Source: Chthoniobacterales bacterium
Lineage (GTDB): Bacteria; Verrucomicrobiota; Verrucomicrobiia; Chthoniobacterales; UBA10450
Direction of reading: 5' to 3'
Length of the DNA stretch: 5,018 bases
NCBI GenBank assembly: GCA_013697015.1
Contig: JACCXL010000257.1
Coordinates: 1 to 5,018 of the forward strand
Each line of letters begins with the position of its first letter. Position 1 is the first letter of the stretch. Shown here piece after piece: positions 1 through 5,018 of this stretch. Under the pieces are notes generated by a model, which saw nothing but the letters and a program-made list of their open reading frames with translations, was not told where the DNA came from and ran no database searches. Both the position numbers and the translations under genes were made by a program.

Positions 1-1724
1 TGCGTGTGCAGTTTGATCGAGACGCAAAGACGACAGAGCCGCTTCATCGCTTCGGCCGCCTGCGCCATGCGATATTTGGCCGCGCGCTTCACGTCTTCGT
101 CGCTTGGATGCGGGGTCATGCTGCTGCCGTAGCCAGCATCCACCACCATCTTTTCGCAGTAATGCGCCCAGCCTTCGATGAAGGCGTAGCTGCCGAAAAT
201 TTTCTCCGCTTTACTCGCCTTGGAGGCGTTCAAATGCAGGAACTGCACGTAATGTCCGGGATACGTTTCGTGAATCGAGATCACGTCGCCGCTGTAAAAG
301 TTGAATGAGGTTAGCCACTGCTCTTTCTGGTTGTCCGGCCAATCCGACTCGGTTGGGGTGACGTAGTAGTAGGCTTCCGTGGCTTTGGCTTCGAAGGCAC
401 CCGGCGTGTCCATCGACGCGAAGCTGGTGGCGCGGCGATACTGCGGCATTTCTTTCAATTGTGCCCGCACGTCGGAAGGAATGCTGACCAGATGTTGGTC
501 GAGCACAAATTGCCGGATCGCGTCGAGCTTCTGTGCCATGTCTGGCAGGAGATTTTCCGCCGTCGGATGCTCGGTTTGAATCTGCTTGAAAATGTCCGCG
601 GCCGGCTTGCTCACATCGATTTTCCTGGCGGCTTCCGCAAACACCTTTTGCTCGTTTTTCAACTCGGCCAGACCGATCTCCAGAACTTTCGCCGGCTCGA
701 GGTCGACCAGCTCACCTTCCTTGAGCATGCGATGATATTTTTCATCGCCGAGGGCGAAAGGCGCGTTCGCTTTTGGTAAGCGCTCTTTTTCGAGCCAGTT
801 CGCGTATTCATTCAGAGCCATGGTCGCCTTGCGGTTCGACTGCTGGAAGCCAGCGACCAGCTTTTCGTCTTTCAAGCCAGCGAGTGCCTCGACCAGATTC
901 CGCTTCATGAAATCGGCTGTCCCACGCGCGATCTGAATCGCGAGCTCGACGTACGGTTTGGGGAGGACCGGATTGAGATTCGTTTTCGCGGCAATGACAA
1001 TGTTCGGCGCCTGATTCTCGATCGCGATGATGCTGCGAACGCGATCTTCGAGCGGTGCGAAGTTGCGCTTGATGTAGGCGTTGACGTCGATGGCGCGGGC
1101 GTAGGTCATCGGGTTTTGTTCGAACGACGACATGTCGCGAATCTGGAAGAGCTCGCGGTTGATCGACGTTTGCAGAAGGCGCAGATCGATCGCTTCCCGC
1201 GGGCTTAGCTTGCTGGCCTCAAACTTTTTCAGTCGTTCGTCGAAGCGTCGGAGGCGCTCGAGTTCGGCGTCGATTGCGAGCCGGGTGCATTCATTGACGC
1301 GCCCGTCGTATTCGTGAAACCCAAGTCCGGTCGCGGCGAGCGGGCGCCAGGTCAAATAGCCCTTGATGTATTCGTCGGCGACTTTCTCGAACTCCGCGTC
1401 GGAGGTGTTGAGGGCGGGCGAGGCGGTCGGCGGAGGAGAGGCGACAGCGACCGTGGCGGTCGGGCTCGGCGATGGTTTTGCCGGAGTGGTCGCGGCGGGC
1501 TTTGCGGACGGAGCTGCGCTCGCGCGATGGCTCGGTGTTGGGCTTGTTTTTTTGGGACTGCGGGAAGGCTTCGGCGTCGGCTTGGGAGTGGCGGTGGGTG
1601 TGGCACTCGGCGTCGTCGTTGCGCTCGGCCGCGGAAAAGGCGTCGTGACGGGATTGTTGAACGGGCTGCTGGCGAGCGAGAGCGCGCCAGCGACATAAAT
1701 TGCGAACGGGTAAATTCTCTTCAT
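1..1724 (-). CDS. Secreted DUF885-family protein (predicted zinc metallopeptidase), C-terminus cut by window edge
   Basis: I translated this frame by hand: it is open from an ATG at 1722-1724 to the window edge, giving 574 codons with no stop. Residues 1-20 look like a signal peptide (MKRIYPFAIYVAGALSLASS) with no lipobox cysteine, so export to the periplasm or outside is inferred. Residues 21-105 are a Pro/Thr/Ser/Ala-rich linker. The folded domain starts near residue 107 and is mostly helical in character. The family signature is HETYPGH at residues 485-491 (252-272), followed by EGWAH at 517-521. These match the HExxPGH and EGW motifs of DUF885 proteins, with H485, H491 and E517 as likely metal ligands and E486 as the general base. 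The visible part ends at RLCRLCVSIKLHT, a conserved stretch near the family C-terminus, so perhaps 60-100 residues are missing. The substrate is unknown and peptidase activity is inferred from the motif. There is no clear ribosome binding site. The gene is divergent from the S41 peptidase gene. Confidence 0.9.
   Translation of the reverse strand, partial: MKRIYPFAIYVAGALSLASSPFNNPVTTPFPRPSATTTPSATPTATPKPTPKPSRSPKKTSPTPSHRASAAPSAKPAATTPAKPSPSPTATVAVASPPPTASPALNTSDAEFEKVADEYIKGYLTWRPLAATGLGFHEYDGRVNECTRLAIDAELERLRRFDERLKKFEASKLSPREAIDLRLLQTSINRELFQIRDMSSFEQNPMTYARAIDVNAYIKRNFAPLEDRVRSIIAIENQAPNIVIAAKTNLNPVLPKPYVELAIQIARGTADFMKRNLVEALAGLKDEKLVAGFQQSNRKATMALNEYANWLEKERLPKANAPFALGDEKYHRMLKEGELVDLEPAKVLEIGLAELKNEQKVFAEAARKIDVSKPAADIFKQIQTEHPTAENLLPDMAQKLDAIRQFVLDQHLVSIPSDVRAQLKEMPQYRRATSFASMDTPGAFEAKATEAYYYVTPTESDWPDNQKEQWLTSFNFYSGDVISIHETYPGHYVQFLHLNASKASKAEKIFGSYAFIEGWAHYCEKMVVDAGYGSSMTPHPSDEDVKRAAKYRMAQAAEAMKRLCRLCVSIKLHT
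1410..1664 (-). other. Pro/Thr/Ser/Ala-rich low-complexity linker in the DUF885 protein
   Basis: Residues 21-105 of the DUF885 protein are almost entirely Pro, Thr, Ser, Ala and Lys, with short repeated units such as TPTATPKPTPKPS. The DNA is correspondingly repetitive (variants of GGCGTCGGC and GTGGCGGTGGG on the plus strand). It lies directly after the signal sequence and before the catalytic domain, so it probably acts as a flexible spacer in the periplasm or at the cell surface, possibly glycosylated; that role is inference. The skewed composition also keeps several other frames open here, which produces spurious overlapping ORFs on both strands. Confidence 0.8.
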
Positions 1725-1750
1725 GGCGCTCGGGCGGTTCGTCGGCCCGC

Positions 1751-1779
1751 AGTCTAGCCGACCGCTTGCGCGTTGCCAA
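1751..1779 (-). promoter_or_regulatory. Candidate sigma-70-type promoter for the DUF885 gene
   Basis: Read on the minus strand, TTGGCA (complement of 1774-1779) and TAGACT (complement of 1751-1756) are separated by 17 bases. They match the TTGACA and TATAAT consensus at five and four of six positions. Transcription would begin near 1744 and leave a leader of about 20 bases before the ATG at 1724. This is pattern matching only, and the consensus for this lineage is not known from the window. Confidence 0.4.
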
Positions 1780-1801
1780 AAAATTAGGAATGCGCGATGA
1801 T
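1773..1801 (+). promoter_or_regulatory. Candidate sigma-70-type promoter for the S41 peptidase gene
   Basis: TTGCCA (1773-1778) and GATGAT (1796-1801) are separated by 17 bases and match consensus at five and four of six positions. Transcription would begin near 1808, leaving a leader of roughly 20 bases before the ATG at 1831. The -35 box overlaps that of the opposite-strand candidate by five bases. The surrounding AAAAAATTA tract is the only AT-rich stretch in the gap. Support is by sequence pattern only. Confidence 0.4.
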
Positions 1802-1830
1802 CGTCGGCGTCCCATCCATCGACCTGCCTC

Positions 1831-3132
1831 ATGAAACGCCGCCTTCTGGTCAGCACCTTCGCGGCCTTGTTATTCCTGAATGCTCTGCTCGGCCTCCGCT
1901 TTTACCGGATGCAGGCGGCGGAAACCGATGACGACTCTGGTTACGCGCAAATCTCGGTCTTCGCCAAGGCGGTGCAGCTCCTCCGCCAGGATTATGTGGA
2001 TGGGAATAAGACGAGCTATCACGACCTGATTTACGCGGCGATGAAAGGGATGCTTTCGTCGCTCGACCCGCACAGTCAGTTCATGGATCCGAACGACTTC
2101 AAGGACATGCAGGACGACACGCGGAGCCGTTTCAACGGGCTCGGGATTGAAGTCTCGGTCAAGAATGGCGTGCTCACGGTGATCACGCCGATGGAGGATA
2201 CTCCCGCGGCCAAGGCCGGAATTCTGGTGGGAGATCAAATCCTGCGGATCAATGGGACCTCGACGGAGAAGCTGGCCTTGACCGAGGCGATGAACGTGTT
2301 GCGCGGCACGGCCGGGCAAAAGGTCGCACTGACGGTGATGCATCCTGGGACCAGGGAAATCAAAGATTACGTGCTCGAGCGCGCGGAGATCAAAGTGCAA
2401 AGCGTAAAAGGCGTGAAGTTGCTGGATCCTGAGTTAACCGGCGCTTTCAAGATCGGCTACATGCGTTTGATTCAGTTCAACGAACCAACCGCGGACGAGC
2501 TCGCCAAAGCGCTCGATGAACTGCAAAAGCAGGGGATGCAGGCGCTCGTCCTCGATCTGCGCAACAATCCTGGCGGCTTGTTAAACAGCGCCGTCGATGT
2601 TTGTGCGCAATTCCTGGCCCCGAACACGAAGGTTGTCTCCACGCAGGGCCGGGTCGCGTCGCAACAGCGCGATTATGCCACGTCCGGCGGCATCAAGGAG
2701 CGACCACGTTTTCCGGTTGCGGTCCTCATCAACGAAGGCAGCGCCAGCGGCGCGGAGATCGTGGCGGGCGCGCTGAAGGATCTGCGCCGGGCGGTACTGG
2801 TGGGCGAAACCACTTTCGGCAAGGGATCGGTGCAGAACGTCATGCAGTTACCGGATGGCTCGGCCTTGCGTTTCACGACCGCGAAATACTACACGCCGAG
2901 CAAGCAGGTTATCCAGGGCAACGGGGTTTCGCCGAACATCCGGGTGCCCATGACGGCCGAGCAGGAGCGCGCGCTTTTTGTCCTTCGCAATTCCGATAAT
3001 GTGAAGCCGGAAGACGAGAAAAACATCATCAAGGGCAAGGATCCTCAGATGCTGCGCGCGATCGACGCGCTGAAGGGCGTGATGGTCTACGCGCAAGAGA
3101 GTGCGCCGAAGATCGATCCGGTAAAGAAGTAG
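1831..3132 (+). CDS. Carboxy-terminal processing peptidase, S41 family, with PDZ domain (CtpA/Prc-like)
   Basis: This 433-residue serine protease should cleave periplasmic or envelope proteins near their C-termini. Residues 1-24 (MKRRLLVSTFAALLFLNALL and following) form a basic, hydrophobic signal peptide or membrane anchor. An N-terminal helical segment with the family motif LSSLDPHSQFM precedes a PDZ domain at about 98-180, starting at FNGLGIEV (101-108). The protease core follows, with DLRNNPGGLL at 242-251, catalytic Ser306 in NEGSASGAEI, Lys331 in TFGKGSVQ and Gln335. The 25- and 4-residue spacings equal those of the Ser/Lys/Gln set in characterised CTPs, so the enzyme looks active. The length is normal for the shorter bacterial CTPs. 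The ATG at 1831 is chosen because it opens directly into the signal sequence; no Shine-Dalgarno precedes it. tsaD follows on the same strand 70 bases downstream. Bacteria often have several CTP paralogues, so I do not assign a symbol. Confidence 0.95.
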   Translation: MKRRLLVSTFAALLFLNALLGLRFYRMQAAETDDDSGYAQISVFAKAVQLLRQDYVDGNKTSYHDLIYAAMKGMLSSLDPHSQFMDPNDFKDMQDDTRSRFNGLGIEVSVKNGVLTVITPMEDTPAAKAGILVGDQILRINGTSTEKLALTEAMNVLRGTAGQKVALTVMHPGTREIKDYVLERAEIKVQSVKGVKLLDPELTGAFKIGYMRLIQFNEPTADELAKALDELQKQGMQALVLDLRNNPGGLLNSAVDVCAQFLAPNTKVVSTQGRVASQQRDYATSGGIKERPRFPVAVLINEGSASGAEIVAGALKDLRRAVLVGETTFGKGSVQNVMQLPDGSALRFTTAKYYTPSKQVIQGNGVSPNIRVPMTAEQERALFVLRNSDNVKPEDEKNIIKGKDPQMLRAIDALKGVMVYAQESAPKIDPVKK

Positions 3133-3142
3133 CAGGAGGGAG

Positions 3143-3220
3143 TTTTACCGCAGAGGACGCGGAGAGCGCAGATTTTAATTCATTTCTTCCTCCGCGCGCT
3201 CTGTGAACTCTGCTGTAAAA
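3143..3220. repeat. Imperfect inverted repeat (REP/MITE-like intergenic element) overlapping the tsaD start
   Basis: The left arm (3143-3171) and right arm (about 3192-3220) are reverse complements over nearly 29 bases. TTTTAC (3143-3148) pairs with GTAAAA (3215-3220), GCAGAG (3150-3155) with CTCTGC (3208-3213), and a further run at 3158-3169 pairs with 3194-3205, with one mismatch and G-U wobbles if read as RNA. The loop is AT-rich (about 3172-3191). The left arm also has a nine-base internal rhythm (CGCAGAGGA, CGCGGAGAG, CGCAG). The form resembles dispersed CACAGAG-type hairpin repeats seen in intergenic regions of several soil bacteria, but copy number cannot be judged from one window. In RNA it would be a strong hairpin between the CTP and tsaD coding regions. 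It has no proper U-tract, so it is not a canonical intrinsic terminator. Confidence 0.75.
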
Positions 3221-4216
3221 TCCAATCCCGTTCTGCTGGCGATCGAAACTTCCTGTGACGAAACGGCGGTCGCGATTCTGCGCGGCACAACATTGCTTGC
3301 GAGCGAGATCGCTTCCCAAACCGCTGAGCACCAGCCGTACGGTGGAGTTGTGCCGGAGGTGGCTTCCCGTAATCATCTCGTGCAGGCGCCGAAGCTCCTC
3401 CGGGGAGCGCTCGAAGCGGCTGCTCTTTCGGTCGGCGAAATCGACGCGTTTGCGGCGACGAGTGGCCCGGGCCTGGCTAGTTCCCTCATGATCGGCGCCT
3501 CTCTTGCGAAAGGACTCGCGCTTGGATCGCGGAAGCCATATCTCGCCGTGAACCACCTGGAAGGACATTTATTGTCTCCATTTTTTCGCGATGATTTCGA
3601 AGTGCGACCGAACGTTGCCCTCGTCGTCAGCGGTGGGCACACCTTGCTGGTCGAGGTCCGCGCCATCGGCCAATACCGCATTCTCGGTCGCACACTCGAT
3701 GACGCGGCCGGTGAGGCTTTCGATAAGGTCGCGAAAATGCTCGGGCTCGGTTACCCCGGCGGCCCGGAAATCGAGCGTCGCGCGGCTGGCGGCAAAGCCG
3801 ATCGCTTCGATCTGCCGCGGAGCATGATCGGATCGGGTGACCACAATTTTAGCTTCAGCGGAATCAAGACGGCGGTGCGATATCTGTTGCCAGAACTGCA
3901 GGGCGATTACGTTGATGATCTTTGCGCGTCCTTTCAGAGAGCGGTTGTCGACGTGTTGGTCCGCAAAACAATAGCTGCCGCGCGTGCGTGCGGGGCCACA
4001 CTTGTCACCCTCAGCGGTGGCGTGAGTTTGAACGAAAGGCTGCGCGAGGATTTGCGCGACGCGTGCCGACGCGCTCGATTGCAGTTTCTAGCCGCTGACG
4101 CACAACTTTGCACCGATAATGCCGCCATGATTGCGTTCGCCGCGGCGCTCCGCCTCGAGCGCGGCGATTCCACCGCGCTCACCGCCGAGATCGATCCTAA
4201 CCTGGCGCTCGCGTAG
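3203..4216 (+). CDS. tsaD: tRNA N6-adenosine threonylcarbamoyltransferase TsaD
   Basis: TsaD (Kae1/YgjD family) transfers the threonylcarbamoyl group from threonylcarbamoyl-AMP to A37 of ANN-decoding tRNAs, working with TsaB, TsaE and the TsaC/Sua5 product in the cytoplasm. The 337-residue ASKHA-fold protein has the expected motifs in order: AIETSCDETAVAI near residues 14-26, the metal-binding NHLEGH with H118 and H122, VSGGHT at 142-147, DDAAGEAFDKVAKMLGLGYPGGP just after, FSFSGIKTAV, SGGVSLNERLR (a variant of the usual GGVAAN), and CTDNAAMIA with the third metal ligand D305. The length is normal. The GTG at 3203 is the only ordinary start between the in-frame TAA at 3176-3178 and the conserved core. 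It lies in the right arm of an inverted repeat and lacks a Shine-Dalgarno. It probably shares a transcript with the CTP gene upstream. TsaB, TsaC and TsaE are not in the window. Confidence 0.97.
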   Translation: MNSAVKSNPVLLAIETSCDETAVAILRGTTLLASEIASQTAEHQPYGGVVPEVASRNHLVQAPKLLRGALEAAALSVGEIDAFAATSGPGLASSLMIGASLAKGLALGSRKPYLAVNHLEGHLLSPFFRDDFEVRPNVALVVSGGHTLLVEVRAIGQYRILGRTLDDAAGEAFDKVAKMLGLGYPGGPEIERRAAGGKADRFDLPRSMIGSGDHNFSFSGIKTAVRYLLPELQGDYVDDLCASFQRAVVDVLVRKTIAAARACGATLVTLSGGVSLNERLREDLRDACRRARLQFLAADAQLCTDNAAMIAFAAALRLERGDSTALTAEIDPNLALA

Positions 4217-4225
4217 CTCCCCGGA

Positions 4226-5018
4226 TCAGTACTCGCGCGCGAGCAAGTAGTCAGCGAGCGCGCGCAGCGTTTCCGCGCGTTTGCCTAACGATTTCAATGC
4301 GTCGTGCGCCCGGCGCGTTAACCGGCTCGCCTCGACCCGCGATTTCTCCAGGCCGATGACTGCCGGATACGTCGCCTTCTTCGCTGCGGCATCTTTTCCT
4401 GCGCTCTTCCCGAGTTTCTCGGAAGTTTGGGTGACGTCGAGGATATCGTCGATGATCTGGAAGGCGAGGCCGAGCGCGTGCCCGAACTCCGTCAGCGCGC
4501 CCAGCTCTTTCCCGGTCGCATTGGCGCTCATCGCGCCGAACCGAAGCGAGGTTTCGAGGAGAGCAGCTGTTTTATTCTCGTGAATGTAACGCAAATGCTC
4601 GCGGCTAATGGTTTGACCTTCCGCTTCGAGGTCGGCGACCTGGCCGGCGATCAATTTGCGTGACCCGGCGGCAATCGAAATCTCGCGCAGTCTGGCGCGC
4701 AGATCGTAACGACGTGTGGCGGGGGAGCGGCTGACGATTTCAAACGCGATCGTAAGGAGCGCATCGCCGGCGAGCACCGCGATCCCATCGCCGAAGATCT
4801 TGTGGCAAGTCGGCCGTCCGCGGCGGAAATCGTCGTTGTCCATGCTCGGGAGATCGTCATGGATCAGCGAATAGGTGTGGATGCACTCCACCGCGCATGC
4901 GAACCGCATTGCGCCGTCGATTGCGCCTCCGCAGGCTTCAGCGGCGGCGATGCAAAGGATCGGACGCAGACGTTTGCCGCCAGCAAACAAGCTGTAGCGT
5001 ATCGCCTTGTGTATGGTG
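4226..5018 (-). CDS. ispA: Farnesyl diphosphate synthase (IspA-type polyprenyl synthetase), N-terminus cut by window edge
   Basis: This enzyme condenses isopentenyl diphosphate with dimethylallyl and geranyl diphosphate to give farnesyl diphosphate, the precursor of undecaprenyl phosphate, quinone tails and hopanoids. About 263 codons are visible and the frame is open to the window end. The TTG at 4988-4990 is not the true start, because upstream codons continue the conserved AIRYSLFAGGKRLRP block. The first Asp-rich motif DDLPSMD lies at 4838-4858 within IHDDLPSMDNDDFRRGRPTCH, and the second, DDILD, at 4436-4450. HENKTAALL lies between them. The two-residue insertion in the first motif and the Tyr five residues before it (TYSLIHDD) are the chain-length features of bacterial type farnesyl synthases, so FPP is the favoured product; geranylgeranyl diphosphate cannot be excluded. 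The family is usually near 290-300 residues, so roughly 30-40 residues are missing. It is tail-to-tail with tsaD. Confidence 0.95.
   Translation of the reverse strand, partial: TIHKAIRYSLFAGGKRLRPILCIAAAEACGGAIDGAMRFACAVECIHTYSLIHDDLPSMDNDDFRRGRPTCHKIFGDGIAVLAGDALLTIAFEIVSRSPATRRYDLRARLREISIAAGSRKLIAGQVADLEAEGQTISREHLRYIHENKTAALLETSLRFGAMSANATGKELGALTEFGHALGLAFQIIDDILDVTQTSEKLGKSAGKDAAAKKATYPAVIGLEKSRVEASRLTRRAHDALKSLGKRAETLRALADYLLAREY

Noticed and set aside
6..779. Plus-strand open frames of 66-106 residues at the left end
   Set aside because: They are antisense to the DUF885 catalytic domain, which carries the HETYPGH and EGWAH motifs in the opposite frame.
1291..1815. A 174-residue minus-strand open frame and two plus-strand frames of 111-147 residues over the same area
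   Set aside because: They overlap the DUF885 signal peptide, linker and early domain in other frames. Their Arg- or Gly-rich low-complexity translations follow from the repetitive GC-rich linker DNA, and none resembles a known family.
1870..2400. A 176-residue open frame antisense to the S41 peptidase gene
   Set aside because: It lies fully inside a strongly supported gene. Its His/Arg/Val-rich translation is typical of an antisense shadow in GC-rich coding DNA.
3143..3220. The CTP-tsaD hairpin as a Rho-independent terminator
   Set aside because: No run of T follows the right arm on the plus strand, which instead continues into tsaD codons. A stem ending inside a coding start fits a repeat element better.
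3029..3568. A 179-residue minus-strand open frame spanning the CTP-tsaD junction
   Set aside because: It runs antisense through both ends of two confident genes and the inverted repeat, with Arg/Ser-rich composition and no recognisable domain.
4988..4990. TTG as the start codon of the prenyl synthase gene
   Set aside because: The codons upstream, to the window end, continue the conserved AIRYSLFAGGKRLRP block of the family, so the gene is simply cut by the window edge.
1..5018. A defence, mobile or otherwise novel multi-gene system
   Set aside because: All four genes belong to known families in housekeeping or envelope roles. I found no transposase, integrase, CRISPR array, toxin-antitoxin pair or unexplained gene-sized space.

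Overview
The window is a compact stretch of GC-rich chromosome from a Gram-negative-type bacterium. It holds four protein-coding genes and almost no non-coding DNA. The best guess is a soil Verrucomicrobiota (Chthoniobacterales/Spartobacteria-like). That guess rests on base composition, the lack of Shine-Dalgarno motifs, the Pro/Thr/Ser-rich linker of the first protein, and an intergenic 'GCAGAG/CACAGAG' inverted repeat of a kind I associate with such genomes. No phylogenetic marker search could be run, so the assignment is inference.

Layout: (1) 1-1724, minus strand, C-terminus cut off by the window edge: a secreted DUF885-family predicted metallopeptidase with a long Pro/Thr/Ser/Ala linker after its signal sequence. 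(2) 1725-1830: a 106-bp divergent promoter region. It contains two plausible sigma-70-like promoters whose -35 boxes overlap on opposite strands. (3) 1831-3132, plus strand: a C-terminal processing peptidase (S41) with PDZ domain and intact Ser/Lys/Gln catalytic set. (4) 3133-3202: a short gap largely filled by an imperfect inverted repeat (3143-3220), which runs into the next gene. (5) 3203-4216, plus strand: tsaD, the tRNA t6A-modification subunit, whose only credible start codon (GTG) lies inside the right arm of the repeat. (6) 4226-5018, minus strand, N-terminus cut off: farnesyl diphosphate synthase (ispA type), tail-to-tail with tsaD across nine bases.

The genes do not form one pathway. 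The DUF885 protein and the S41 peptidase are both envelope-directed peptidases transcribed divergently from a shared control region. TsaD (translation fidelity) and the prenyl synthase (isoprenoid precursors) are housekeeping. I see no rRNA, tRNA, CRISPR, transposase, phage or defence genes. The most interesting item is the repeat element that overlaps, and seems to have supplied, the tsaD translation start.
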